From JALHOQ01 sp964453895 (lineage in GTDB: Bacteria; Bdellovibrionota; Bdellovibrionia; Bdellovibrionales; UBA1609), in the NCBI GenBank assembly GCA_964453895.1, contig CAYVRZ010000008.1:1-64000 (forward strand): a DNA stretch of 64,000 nt, in the 5' to 3' direction. The notes under the pieces are model-generated. The model had not been told where the DNA came from. It was given only the letters and a program-made list of their open reading frames with translations, and did not search any database. Positions 16,151 through 25,423 of this stretch are shown here, piece after piece. A program made the position numbers and the translations under genes. Each line of letters begins with the position of its first letter. Positions within the stretch are counted from its first letter, which is position 1.

Positions 16151-16176
16151 ACAATTTCTATGTTACCCCCTACCAG

Positions 16177-16902
16177 ATGAGTTTACCGATCCTCTTTCAA
16201 GATTCAGATCTGATCGTGATCAATAAGCCCGCCGGGCTATTGGTTCACCGCACGGGATTGGATCGGTTCGAAACCCAGTTCGCCATGCAGATGTTGCGCA
16301 ATCAAATTAACCAACATGTATTCCCAGTTCACAGATTAGATCGACCGACCTCTGGCGCTTTGGTTTTTGCAAAGTCTTCAGAAATGGCACGAAGCCTTGC
16401 TGAGAAATTTGCCGATCGAAAAGTTCAAAAGAAATATCTGGCCGTGGTTCGCGGTGTCGCGCCCGAAAAAATAAGGGTCGAGCACGCCCTCAAAGAGGAA
16501 CATGACGATATCACCGACAAAAAAGCTCACAGCAACAAGCCCGCGCAAGAAGCCACGACAATTGTCGAAAGGCTCGCCCAGATTGAATTTCCCGTCGCGG
16601 TCGATAAATATCCGACGTCGCGTTACTCATTGGTTCGCGCAACTCCACTCACGGGCCGCAAACATCAGATCCGCCGCCACTTGGGGCATATAAACCATCC
16701 CATTATTGGCGACGTGACCCACGGTAAGGGCAAGCACAACCGATTTTTCGCCGAGCGTTTTGGCATTCGCCGGCTGCTGCTCGCCTGCACGGAACTTTCG
16801 TTTGCTCATCCTCGGGCTGGCACCGAGCTTACCATCCGTGCGCCGCTCGCACCGGACTTCGCGAATTTGTTGATTGAGCTCGGTTGGGGCGCGCATGTCT
16901 GA
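16177..16902 (+). CDS. truC: RluA-family pseudouridine synthase, TruC-like
   Basis: Converts a uridine of tRNA (U65 for TruC) to pseudouridine. The 241-aa protein begins PILFQDSDLIVINKPAGLLVH and has the catalytic-Asp motif HRLDRPTSG at about residue 54, then VQKKYLAVVRG and LTGRKHQIRRHLGHINHPIIGD, the family's C-terminal signature. RPTSG rather than RxTSG with an S4 domain, plus the lack of an S4 domain, favours TruC over RluC/RluD. It overlaps the next tRNA-modification gene by 8 nt. Confidence 0.87.
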   Translation: MSLPILFQDSDLIVINKPAGLLVHRTGLDRFETQFAMQMLRNQINQHVFPVHRLDRPTSGALVFAKSSEMARSLAEKFADRKVQKKYLAVVRGVAPEKIRVEHALKEEHDDITDKKAHSNKPAQEATTIVERLAQIEFPVAVDKYPTSRYSLVRATPLTGRKHQIRRHLGHINHPIIGDVTHGKGKHNRFFAERFGIRRLLLACTELSFAHPRAGTELTIRAPLAPDFANLLIELGWGAHV

Positions 16903-17581
16903 CCGCAAACGTAAAACCAAAGATCCCTGCCAAGCTTGTTTTTTACATAAAGACCTCTGCATCTGCGCACTCACACCCCGGCTGGCACTGCGAACCAGAG
17001 TCCTACTGCTTATTCACGCCAAAGAGCTAAAGCGAACCACCAACACGGGCCGGCTGGCCGTCCGCGCGCTGAGCAATAGCGAAATGCGTGTGCGGGGACT
17101 TGTGGATAAACCGGTGAATCTTGAGGACATTGAATCTGGGCCGTATCGAAATCTGCTTTTTTTCCCTTCAGAAAGTGCCGCTGAGCTGACTGCGGAGTTG
17201 GTGGCCTCAGATTCACGACCGATTCAACTTATCGTTCCCGATGGCAATTGGCGGCAGGCGAGCAAAGTGCCCTATCGTCATAAAGAGCTGGCAGGAATCC
17301 CGCACATTAAGATCTCAGCAAAAAACACGGCTTCGGTTCACCTGCGCGCTGAGCACACACCAGAGGGGATGGCGACTTTGGAGGCGATCGCGCACGCGCT
17401 TAGAATTATTGAAGGCGAAAATGTTTACTGTGATTTGATGGGGTTCTTTAACGCTAAATTGGAGCGAACTCTAATCGGCCGCGGACAAAAAAATGCGCCG
17501 GTGGAGTATGACAGGACTTACCACCGGCGCGTAGGGTTTAACTCCTCCGCTGTAGCCCCAACGGAGAAGGTTGTTCCATAA
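16895..17581 (+). CDS. DTW-domain tRNA-uridine aminocarboxypropyltransferase-like protein
   Basis: DTW-domain enzymes (TapT/YfiP type) add an aminocarboxypropyl group to uridines in tRNA using SAM. This protein starts MSDRKRKTKDPC with a cysteine cluster (CQACFLHKDLCIC) that would bind zinc. It then shows VLLLIHAKELKRTTNTG and LIVPDGNWRQASK, where the DTW motif reads DGNW. The ATG at 16895 lies inside the last codons of truC; an upstream in-frame start at 16874 is less likely. Two tRNA-modifying genes are thus translationally coupled. Confidence 0.82.
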   Translation: MSDRKRKTKDPCQACFLHKDLCICALTPRLALRTRVLLLIHAKELKRTTNTGRLAVRALSNSEMRVRGLVDKPVNLEDIESGPYRNLLFFPSESAAELTAELVASDSRPIQLIVPDGNWRQASKVPYRHKELAGIPHIKISAKNTASVHLRAEHTPEGMATLEAIAHALRIIEGENVYCDLMGFFNAKLERTLIGRGQKNAPVEYDRTYHRRVGFNSSAVAPTEKVVP

Positions 17582-17635
17582 AATCATTATGGACTGAACG
17601 AGGCCCGGCGTTGACTGACAAAATTGCCGAATAAC

Positions 17636-17650
17636 GTCTCAAACTGAGAC
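17636..17650. promoter_or_regulatory. GTCTCA-N3-TGAGAC palindrome (copy 3)
   Basis: GTCTCAAACTGAGAC is a perfect 6-3-6 palindrome in the 70-nt gap between the convergent DTW-domain and spoVR genes. It matches the copy at 46405 in both arms. The position, with no start codon on either side, argues against a promoter role here; a weak two-way terminator is possible, though no T run follows. Confidence 0.45.
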
Positions 17651-17651
17651 A

Positions 17652-19208
17652 CTATTCCTGATTGCCGCCGTTTTTATCGCCCACAGGCAATGACGACAGA
17701 GATTGGTGTTTGAAGTCGGTGCCGTCAAAGGTCACGATCTTAGGCTCCCCGTCCAAAACCGTGGCTACGGCCACTGGGCGCGTCCAAATCGCGAATAGGT
17801 TCCGCATGGTGTCTTGCATATAATCGGGCTGCATTTCGACACCCTCAAATAAATGCGACATCAGCAATTCGCCCCGGTTGTTATGATTGGCGTCGACAAT
17901 CGACATAATGGGCTGCCCCAGATTGGTGAGCTGAAACAACAGCTTTTTCTTAATCGACTTGAACTCGCGGGTGTCGACTTCAAACTGGCCGGTGCGCTTA
18001 TTGAACTTGTATACGAACATCTTATGCTGAACGCAAAAGTCCTCGGTTAAAAACTCATCAATAAAGGTCACGTCGTTGTAGTGCTTGCGCACTTCAAAAA
18101 TTTTCTCGCGGCCCTTGCCCGTTTCTTTATTCCACTTGGCCTTCATGTGCAGATCTTGGCAGTCTTCCCACTCGCGGCCAAACTGACCTTTGTTCCAACG
18201 CTCTTCAATATTGCGAAACAACTCAATACCGACCTTATAAGGATTAAAGCCCACCGGTGACATGGCCATGGTCCCCGAATGTCGATCGGCAAAGTCGATG
18301 ATCTCAGAGTCATTCATAATCTGCTCAGTCAGAATTTTTGAGTGCCAATACGACGCCCAGCCCTCGTTCATAATCTTGGTCATGCCTTGTGGGGCATAGT
18401 AGTAGGCCTCTTCTCTAACGATGGACAGGATGTCTTGCTGCCAAGGCTTAAGAGGAGCGTGATGCATTAAAAAACCGACAATATCCTTCTCGGGCGTGGC
18501 CGGGAAAAGTTGTGCGCTCTGCGATTCTTCAAGACGCTTTTTCTCTTGCTCAGCCAGGTAGTCCGGCGGGTTGATGTATTTATCCATGTAATCGCGGTGA
18601 ACTTTAAGGCGCCCTTGATCTTGCGGAACATGAGCCGGCTCTTGATCGTCCTCGAAGGGGTTAAAAGCCTTAGGTCGCGGCGGTGCGACCGGTTTTTTAG
18701 GAGAATAGGGCGCGTAACGGTCGATCAGGTTTTCGATACTCAAACACAAGTCGATAAAATTCTCGACGGTCTCAATGCCGAAGCGGTCCATATAACGCCG
18801 CACTCGGGTGGCATGATTGGCCATCGTGTCCATCATCTTGCGATTGGTGGGAGAGAACCAATAATTGTTCTTAAAAAAATCGGCATGGCCAAACACATGC
18901 GCCATCACCAGCTTTTGATCGAGAAATTCATTCCCCTCCATCAAATAGGCGTAGCAAGGGTCGTTGTTGATTACGAGTTCATAGATTTTGCTTAATCCGT
19001 ACTCATAGGATTTAGAAAGCGATTCGTACTCCATACCAAAGCGCCAATGCGGATAGCGCACGGGAAAGCCGCCATAAGACGCAATTTGATTTAGCTGATC
19101 GTAAGTCACAAGCTCAAAGACGGTCGGGTAAAAATCCAGGCCCACGGACTTTGCGACCTTTTCGATTCGAACTCTCTCGCGCTCAAGTTCCGCCGTTAAA
19201 TTGGCCAT
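17652..19208 (-). CDS. spoVR: SpoVR family protein (YcgB-like)
   Basis: A 518-aa cytoplasmic protein of the SpoVR/YcgB family, found with PrkA and the DUF444 protein in sporulating and non-sporulating bacteria. Typical stretches are visible: the N-terminal GLDFYPTVFELVTYDQLNQIASYGGFPVRYPHWR part, WFSPTNRKMMDTMANHA, the GMTKIMNEGWASYWHSKI block and VGFNPYKVGIELFRNIEERW. The exact biochemical role is unknown. It is the last gene of a tight prkA-DUF444-spoVR operon, with its start directly after the DUF444 stop. Confidence 0.95.
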   Translation of the reverse strand: MANLTAELERERVRIEKVAKSVGLDFYPTVFELVTYDQLNQIASYGGFPVRYPHWRFGMEYESLSKSYEYGLSKIYELVINNDPCYAYLMEGNEFLDQKLVMAHVFGHADFFKNNYWFSPTNRKMMDTMANHATRVRRYMDRFGIETVENFIDLCLSIENLIDRYAPYSPKKPVAPPRPKAFNPFEDDQEPAHVPQDQGRLKVHRDYMDKYINPPDYLAEQEKKRLEESQSAQLFPATPEKDIVGFLMHHAPLKPWQQDILSIVREEAYYYAPQGMTKIMNEGWASYWHSKILTEQIMNDSEIIDFADRHSGTMAMSPVGFNPYKVGIELFRNIEERWNKGQFGREWEDCQDLHMKAKWNKETGKGREKIFEVRKHYNDVTFIDEFLTEDFCVQHKMFVYKFNKRTGQFEVDTREFKSIKKKLLFQLTNLGQPIMSIVDANHNNRGELLMSHLFEGVEMQPDYMQDTMRNLFAIWTRPVAVATVLDGEPKIVTFDGTDFKHQSLSSLPVGDKNGGNQE

Positions 19209-20306
19209 CTAGCGCCCCCGCCCAAGAAAATCTTTAATGCTTTGAACAATCTTATCGCGGTTTTCAATGCGCGAGATCACCAGGCGGTCATCTTCCGGAA
19301 ACGATTTCTCTAAATCTTTGAGAAACTGACCCGAGCCATATTTGCTCTCGACCTGGCCGTACCCGAACATATTTACGTTCGGCAAAAAGTACTCTTTCAG
19401 CAATTTTACGCAAAGCCGGGTGTCTTCACCGCTCCAGTTGTCACCATCGCTAAAGTGGAAGGGGTAAATGTTCCACTCGCTGAGTGGGTACTCTTCGTCG
19501 ATAATTTTTTTGCAGAGCTTATACGCTGAACTGATTAGGGTTCCGCCCGATTCGCTGGTCGAGAAAAAAGTCTTCTCGTCCACCTCTTTGGCGGCGGCAT
19601 CGTGAATGATAAATCGCGTTTCAAGACCCTTGTAATTGCGGCGCAGCCAAGTGTTCACCCAAAAACTTTCCAGCCGCACGATTTCCTTTTGCTCATCGCC
19701 CATCGAGCCAGACACATCCATCATATATATCACCACCGCATTGGCTTGCGGCTTTACCGAATTGCGCACCGAGCGAAAGCGCAAATCACGGCGGATGGGC
19801 ACGATAATCGGATCTTCAGGATTATAGGTACCTGCGGCCAGATTGCGCTTAAGCGCCTCTTTGTAACTCTGCTTAAAGTGCCGCAAAGAATCAGGGCCGA
19901 CCGGCGCGCGCCCGGTGTACTTGGTCGCTCGCGACTCAACCGATTTGTGCCCGCGCGGCTGAATGCGAGGGAGTTCGAGCTCTTCTCCGAGAATGTCGGC
20001 CAACTCTTCAAGTGTGACATCGGCCTCGAGCATATGCTCGCCCGGAGTGTCGCCGGCCTGGCCTTGGCCGGGCTGCTGTTCGCCTTCAACAGCGTCACCG
20101 CTTTGGCCTTGTCCCTGACCAACCCCACCCGACTGCTTAGGCCCGTATTTGAATTTGGGAACGTCGATGGAGGGAATCGGAATTTTTACGTAGTCGTTCT
20201 CACGCTTACCAATCATCTCGCCGTGCGTGACGTACTTTTTGAAGTTCTGTTTGATCCGGCCCCGGACGATGTCGCGGAACCGGCTGTGGTCTTCACGTAT
20301 TCCCAT
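19209..20306 (-). CDS. DUF444 / YeaH-YhbH family protein
   Basis: A 365-aa protein with a von Willebrand A-like core: VVIYMMDVSGSMGDEQK carries the MIDAS-type DxSxS, and later stretches such as ETRFIIHDAAAKEVDEKTFF and YPFHFSDGDNWSGEDTR are family signatures. The N-terminus (DHSRFRDIVRGRIKQNFKKYV) is also typical. A Gly/Gln-rich stretch (about residues 58-90) is disordered. It sits between prkA and spoVR with zero to one nt spacing, the conserved yeaG-yeaH-ycgB order. It probably acts with the PrkA kinase in a stress response. Confidence 0.95.
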   Translation of the reverse strand: MGIREDHSRFRDIVRGRIKQNFKKYVTHGEMIGKRENDYVKIPIPSIDVPKFKYGPKQSGGVGQGQGQSGDAVEGEQQPGQGQAGDTPGEHMLEADVTLEELADILGEELELPRIQPRGHKSVESRATKYTGRAPVGPDSLRHFKQSYKEALKRNLAAGTYNPEDPIIVPIRRDLRFRSVRNSVKPQANAVVIYMMDVSGSMGDEQKEIVRLESFWVNTWLRRNYKGLETRFIIHDAAAKEVDEKTFFSTSESGGTLISSAYKLCKKIIDEEYPLSEWNIYPFHFSDGDNWSGEDTRLCVKLLKEYFLPNVNMFGYGQVESKYGSGQFLKDLEKSFPEDDRLVISRIENRDKIVQSIKDFLGRGR

Positions 20307-22400
20307 TTACTTTTTATCTTTCACGTCTCCCCGGGCAAAGATGCTCGCCACATAGTGAAGCACGTCTGTCGCTGAGATCTCGTCGTAGCCGAATTCTTTG
20401 ATCAACCGGGTTCGGACAATTTCAATTTTTTCTTGCGTGTCTTTGTCGACCACGCTCGAGACGAGGCTGGTGAGCTTAATGGAGTCTTTTTGATCTTCGA
20501 ACAGCTTTAGCTCCAGAGCTTTGTGCAGTCGCTCATTGGTTTTGTAGTCGAACTTCTTACCGTCTAAAGACAGCGCGCCGATATAGTTCATTATTTCTCG
20601 GCGAAAGTCGTCTTTGCGGGATTCTGGAATCTCGATCTTCTCTTCGATCGAGCGCATCAGCCGCTCGTCGGGCTCCTCATCTTGGCCGGTGAACTGATTG
20701 CGGACACGCTCTTTCTGCGTATACGCCTTCACATTGTCGATGTAGTTCGCACACAGCCGGTGCAACGCGCTCTCATCGGCCGAAATGGCGCGCTGAACTT
20801 CGGATTTTATGATCTCTTCGTACTCCTGCTTAACCACGCTCAAAAGCTCACGGTAATCCTGTTTCAGCTCTTCGTTGGCGAGAAGCGAATGATGCTTAAG
20901 TCCCGCATCCAACTCGTTCAACACCATAAAGGGATTCACGGACCCTTTGTTCATCTGCTGGGCCTGAACAATTGCGTTTGATAACTTATCTTGAATGTAA
21001 CGGGGAGAAATCCCCTCAAGACCTTCGCGCTTGGTCTCTTTTCGCAGCTCTTTAACGTTGTCTTCCGTGTAATTCGGCAAATTTTTGCCATCATAAAGCT
21101 TCATTTTCTGCAGCCGCGTGAGGTTGGCCTTTTTCGGCTTCTCTAAGCGGGTCAATACGGCCCACATCGCTGCCATCTCGATGGTGTGCGGAGCGATCGA
21201 TACTCCGCGAAGAATCTTCGAGTTAAAGTCTTTTTGATAGATTTTCTTCTCGTCGCGAAGTTTGGTGATGTAGGGAATGTCAATCTTCACCGTACGGTCG
21301 CGCAAGGCTTCCATAAACTCGTTGTCCTGAAGCTTGCGATACTCCGGTTCGTTGGTGTGGCCGATAATAACTTCGTCGATATGAGTCTGCGCGAACTTCT
21401 TCGGCTTAATCCGGTGCTCTTGCGAAGCTCCAAGCAAGTCGTACAAGAACGCCACATCCAGTTTCAAAACCTCAACGAACTCGATCATCCCGCGATTGGC
21501 GACATTAAACTCGCCGTCGAAATTGAAGGCGCGGGGATCGGAATCCGATCCATACTCCGCAATTTTTCGATAATTCAAATCGCCGGTTAACTCAGTGGAG
21601 TCTTGGTTTTTTTCGTCTTTCGGCTGAAAGGTGCCAATCCCTATGCGATCGGCTTCTGACAGCATCAGGCGCTTCACACGCACATGATTCTCAAGCACTT
21701 TTGAAATATCGCCGTGGTAGCGGTCGAGCAGAGATCTAAAAATCCAACGGCTCGGCGGGCAAAGCTCGCCGGTGACGTTGATTCTAAAGTCGCCCTTGGC
21801 GCCGCGATTGAGCTCATCAAACATCCCTGGCCGCATATCCGATGGGATCAACAAAAGCGGCTCCTCATGCATCGGGCTCGGGAAGATGTGCGTGTCTTTA
21901 CCAAAGATATCGGCAAACTTGCCGCCCTCGTCGACCCATTCAAAGGTGTACATGGCGCCATTGGCGCTCTTCGAATACTTTTCAACCCCGGCCTTCAACA
22001 TTCGGCAAATTGTCGACTTGGCCGAGCCCACGGGTCCGTGCAATAAAATCACGCGCTTTTCTGTTCCGTAGCCCAGCGCTGCGGCCTTCAACACGTTGAC
22101 CAGCTTCATCAGAGGAATGTCGGCGCCAAACACGGCGTCTTTGCCGTCGTTGGCTTCATCATCAAAAAACTTGTAATGAATAATCTGTTTCTTGACGTCG
22201 ATGTACTCCGTCGTACCTTTCTCCATGATCATGTCGAACATGCGTTGAAAGGCGTTGCGGGTAATCTTGGGATTCTCGCGCACAAGATTTAGGTAGTCGT
22301 TAAAACTTCCCGACCAACTCAAATCCTCGTAGTGCTTTTCCCTCTGCAAGGTCTGAATCAGTTCGTTGAAATTTGTACGGCGGCCTGAGTCCATAGCCAT
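20307..22400 (-). CDS. prkA: PrkA serine protein kinase / AAA+ protein
   Basis: YeaG/PrkA family, first gene of its operon. The 697-aa protein has an N-terminal AAA-like part with a P-loop (LLHGPVGSAKSTICRM, about residue 120), the Walker B region (GMFDELNRGAKGD) and DVDK-like motifs, and a C-terminal kinase-like region. The ATG at 22400 has GGAG 7 nt before it; a second in-frame ATG lies 6 nt further in. Family members respond to starvation and stress. The 119-nt gap upstream is likely to hold the operon promoter, but I could not pick a convincing one. Confidence 0.95.
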   Translation of the reverse strand: MAMDSGRRTNFNELIQTLQREKHYEDLSWSGSFNDYLNLVRENPKITRNAFQRMFDMIMEKGTTEYIDVKKQIIHYKFFDDEANDGKDAVFGADIPLMKLVNVLKAAALGYGTEKRVILLHGPVGSAKSTICRMLKAGVEKYSKSANGAMYTFEWVDEGGKFADIFGKDTHIFPSPMHEEPLLLIPSDMRPGMFDELNRGAKGDFRINVTGELCPPSRWIFRSLLDRYHGDISKVLENHVRVKRLMLSEADRIGIGTFQPKDEKNQDSTELTGDLNYRKIAEYGSDSDPRAFNFDGEFNVANRGMIEFVEVLKLDVAFLYDLLGASQEHRIKPKKFAQTHIDEVIIGHTNEPEYRKLQDNEFMEALRDRTVKIDIPYITKLRDEKKIYQKDFNSKILRGVSIAPHTIEMAAMWAVLTRLEKPKKANLTRLQKMKLYDGKNLPNYTEDNVKELRKETKREGLEGISPRYIQDKLSNAIVQAQQMNKGSVNPFMVLNELDAGLKHHSLLANEELKQDYRELLSVVKQEYEEIIKSEVQRAISADESALHRLCANYIDNVKAYTQKERVRNQFTGQDEEPDERLMRSIEEKIEIPESRKDDFRREIMNYIGALSLDGKKFDYKTNERLHKALELKLFEDQKDSIKLTSLVSSVVDKDTQEKIEIVRTRLIKEFGYDEISATDVLHYVASIFARGDVKDKK

Positions 22401-22519
22401 CGAAAGCTCCTTGGTTCCTAGTCAAATTATCCTATGAAAACCGCTGTTTCAGCAATGCTCAATGCCGTGAAACTGGCTCCTCAATTAAATGTATCAATTT
22501 GAGTTACCTGGCGTAGGGG

Positions 22520-23149
22520 TTATCGCACGCGCAGCTGTTGATAGCCCTCAGGAGCTTCTAACGTGAATAAATTTTTTCTATCCTCGACCTTGGCCTTGAA
22601 GGTCTGAACATTAATCTGAACCGAGGCCTTCGGGTGATCGATGGTTACTGTTTTTTTGGGTCCCATTCTTTGCGCCCAGCTGACCTTCAGTCCAGTGACG
22701 CTGTCCGAACAATTCATAACTATACCTTTGGAATCTTGGGTGCAGGACCAAGACTTTTCGGTGATGGGCAAGTCGAATAGCACATTTTGAATCCAACGCG
22801 GATCAAACGGGATGGCCAAAATCGGCCGCATAACATCGGCCTGCGGTCGACCAAAGTAGAAACGCTTCGAATCGAACAAAACGTATCTCACTTCTTTGTC
22901 GTCCGTAACGAGGGTGGCCACGCCGGTATTTAAGGCGCTGGTTACGTCCATTCGCGAGCGCGTGCCGCGCAGTAAATTAAAATTTAGATTCACTATATAG
23001 GAGCGCGATTGTTCTTTGTCGCGAATCAAAGCTTTGGCTCGCCAATGACCCTCTTCAACCCCATCCATTTTTATCGACTGCGATACGCATCCGGTTATGA
23101 GCAAAATTCCGGCAATTGCCGCTAGATTCATCATTTTTATCAGTTTCAT
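22520..23149 (-). CDS. Outer-membrane lipoprotein, LolB-like fold possible
   Basis: The signal peptide ends in a lipobox (IAGILLITGC). The mature 190 residues are beta-rich, with the pattern WRAKALIRDKEQSRSYIVNLNF and late RKNLFTLEAPEGYQQL, resembling the LolB/DUF4292-type half barrel that binds acyl chains. The match is by eye only. It lies 38 nt after the TPR lipoprotein gene on the same strand, and similar TPR-plus-LolB-like pairs occur in related bacteria. A role in lipoprotein placement is therefore possible but unproven. Confidence 0.65.
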   Translation of the reverse strand: MKLIKMMNLAAIAGILLITGCVSQSIKMDGVEEGHWRAKALIRDKEQSRSYIVNLNFNLLRGTRSRMDVTSALNTGVATLVTDDKEVRYVLFDSKRFYFGRPQADVMRPILAIPFDPRWIQNVLFDLPITEKSWSCTQDSKGIVMNCSDSVTGLKVSWAQRMGPKKTVTIDHPKASVQINVQTFKAKVEDRKNLFTLEAPEGYQQLRVR

Positions 23150-23187
23150 GAGTGCGATTTAAACTTGGATTGAGTGGCCAGTCAAAC

Positions 23188-25062
23188 TTACTGAGCCTTA
23201 GGCGCGGGGAGGCTGGCCGGCATACGCGTGGGTTTCTGCAGCTGAGATTCCACATTGGCAATTTTCTCTTGGATTTTTCGATTGCGGGTGTGGTCGCTCT
23301 CAAGTTCAGCGGCCCGGCGATACATCTTTTGCGCCTTCTGCCACATTTGATGGCGAAGATAGGCGTCACCAAGATGTTCAGAAATAATGGCCTCATCGCC
23401 CTTGGCCTTAACCGCCGCCTCTAGATATTTAATAGCCTGCTCGATATCACCGCGCTTGAAATGAATCCAGCCCACGGTGTCCAGAATATATCCATCATTG
23501 GGTTGCAGGTCGAGGGCACGGTTGGCGAGATCGAAGGCTTCATCTAAGTTCTTGCCTAGTTCCGCGTACGTGTAAGCGAGGTAGTTCAACGCCTGCACAT
23601 GTTCCTTGTCCAGCTCCAATACTTTAAGCATTTGAGTGACCGTATCTTTAGCATTGCCTGTGCGGTCGTACATGGTGCCTAGGAAAAAGTGCAGCTGAGT
23701 ATTCGTCGGAAATTTTTCGACTGCGCCCGTGAGCATCTTTACCGCTTGCTTGTAAGATTTCTGATCATCCAAAAGCGTTGCATAGTAGGCATAGAGAGTC
23801 GGGACATCGTCTTGTTTGGCAATTCCCCGCTCGACCGCATCGATCGCTTTGTCCAGCTGCGACTTTGACTTATACATATGGGCGATATGGATGACGGCTT
23901 CGGGAAAGTACGGGCTCCCTGACGGAATTTCTTTATAGTGTTGAATTGCGATATCCATTTGCCCGATTTCTTCGTAGACGGCGCCCAAATACCAGCGCAC
24001 TTTATCGCTCTCAGGCATCTGCTGAAGGATGTCTTCAAGTCGCTGAATCGCCGCTTCAAATTTCTTTTGCTCGATCAAAATAAAGGCGATTTGCGTTTTG
24101 ACGGTCAAGTTGTCGCGCTCAAACCCGTCGATATACTCGAGTTGCTCGAGCGCGCGGTCGTAGTCTTCTTTCTCAAGAAAATAGTGGCTGAGCTGGCGGG
24201 CCATTTCTCGTTCGGGGCCAAACTTCTCTTGATACGATTTTAGCAATTGCACCATTTCGGTGTCTTTACCTTGAGCTCGAAGCAGCATCGAAAGCGCTAG
24301 CGCGGCTTCCGGATATTCGGGCTTCAGCTGCAGGGCCTTATTCAAGGCTTTCTGCGCCTCTCCATACTTGCCCTGGCCTTGCTCGGCCTGCACTCGACCA
24401 ATGTAGTAATGGGCCCGTTCCGGCTCTTTGAATTTGGGGTTTTTAGATAAGGCTTCAAAATATTTGATCGACTCATCAAACTTTCGGTCCTCCGCGAGGA
24501 GTGCGCCTAAATAAATGGCAGCTTCGACATTGCTTTCGTCAATTTTCAGTACGGCCTCAAACTGATTGCGCGCCGGCTCGAACATTTTAAGACCCGAATA
24601 CAGCCCACCCAGCATCATTCGCGCGTCAGAATTTTGCGGCGCCATATCCACCGCGATTTCCGCCTGCTCCACCGCTTCGGTGATCATACCCATACGTGCA
24701 TACTCACGCGCGAGACTCATGCGTACATGTACAGACTTGGGGTCGTAAATCAGGGTGAGTTTGTATTCTTCAATCGACTTTGGATGTTGGCCTTCGTTGG
24801 AGTAGGTCTCACCCATTGTGAAATGAAAATCGGCTTGGCTCGAGAGGTAGGTTTCGTCGAGAAGCGGATTGCCATCTTTTTCGTAGTCGGGAGGAGTCAT
24901 GGATTTTGGCGCAGGGTTCAAATTGCTCAGGTTGGAATCCCGCAGCGAACCACCAGTACGGGTCAAAGATGCACATCCGGTAGTCAGCAAACACACCAGC
25001 GTAACAACCCCTAAAGGTAATTTTTTCAGCACGCTTGGTTTGGGAAAATCCCACGATCTCAT
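23188..25062 (-). CDS. TPR-repeat outer-membrane lipoprotein
   Basis: About 624 aa. The signal peptide contains a lipobox (LVCLLTTGC), so the protein should be lipid-anchored. The rest is almost entirely tetratricopeptide repeats, roughly a dozen. Examples are FHFTMGETYSNEGQHPKSIEEY near the start and ALNYLAYTYAELGKNLDEAFD and ILDTVGWIHFKRGDIEQAIKYL near the end; the last two form the conserved C-terminal motif of this lipoprotein class. It probably scaffolds an envelope complex. The ATG at 25062 is chosen because the upstream extension starts with TTG. It precedes the LolB-like gene. Confidence 0.85.
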   Translation of the reverse strand: MRSWDFPKPSVLKKLPLGVVTLVCLLTTGCASLTRTGGSLRDSNLSNLNPAPKSMTPPDYEKDGNPLLDETYLSSQADFHFTMGETYSNEGQHPKSIEEYKLTLIYDPKSVHVRMSLAREYARMGMITEAVEQAEIAVDMAPQNSDARMMLGGLYSGLKMFEPARNQFEAVLKIDESNVEAAIYLGALLAEDRKFDESIKYFEALSKNPKFKEPERAHYYIGRVQAEQGQGKYGEAQKALNKALQLKPEYPEAALALSMLLRAQGKDTEMVQLLKSYQEKFGPEREMARQLSHYFLEKEDYDRALEQLEYIDGFERDNLTVKTQIAFILIEQKKFEAAIQRLEDILQQMPESDKVRWYLGAVYEEIGQMDIAIQHYKEIPSGSPYFPEAVIHIAHMYKSKSQLDKAIDAVERGIAKQDDVPTLYAYYATLLDDQKSYKQAVKMLTGAVEKFPTNTQLHFFLGTMYDRTGNAKDTVTQMLKVLELDKEHVQALNYLAYTYAELGKNLDEAFDLANRALDLQPNDGYILDTVGWIHFKRGDIEQAIKYLEAAVKAKGDEAIISEHLGDAYLRHQMWQKAQKMYRRAAELESDHTRNRKIQEKIANVESQLQKPTRMPASLPAPKAQ

Positions 25063-25423
25063 AGATAGAAAATCGGATTTTTCGCTTAAAATCTTGACGG
25101 AAATCCCACCCAAAAAAGGTCCAGTTAGGCGATTATCTTGCCGTTAGGTGTTTTGGCTTATTTGAGTGATTTCAATAGCTTATTTTATACATTAGAGATT
25201 ATTTGATCGGCGCTTCATAATCGCACTCTGAACTCTTGACCAAGGTCCTTAACCGAGCTCAAAGATTAGGCGCGTCATAGGGTCGCTACCCCAATTGGCA
25301 CAAAGTGTCTTAGTCCTTGTTTTTATTGAAAGACTCTCTGGGGGTCGCTTGACAAGCTGTGGCGGCCGGGAATACGTTGGCCGCAGTTTTACTGAGGGAG
25401 TCATTTTCTAGAGGGAGGCTTTG
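25063..25423. other. Divergent intergenic region, 361 nt
   Basis: No gene is visible on either strand. It separates the TPR lipoprotein (minus) from the PhaR-like regulator (plus). The only feature I can support is the -35/-10 pair near 25349. The stretch 25063-25300 is AT-rich and without clear structure. Confidence 0.6.
25349..25378 (+). promoter_or_regulatory. Candidate sigma-70 promoter for the PhaR-like regulator
   Basis: A perfect TTGACA lies at 25349-25354. A weak -10 (TACGTT, 25373-25378) follows after 18 nt. The gene starts about 40 nt downstream. Confidence 0.4.

Noticed and set aside
16240..16290. GGTTCGAAACC resembling a tRNA T-arm
   Set aside because: It lies inside truC in frame and has no acceptor or anticodon stem around it.
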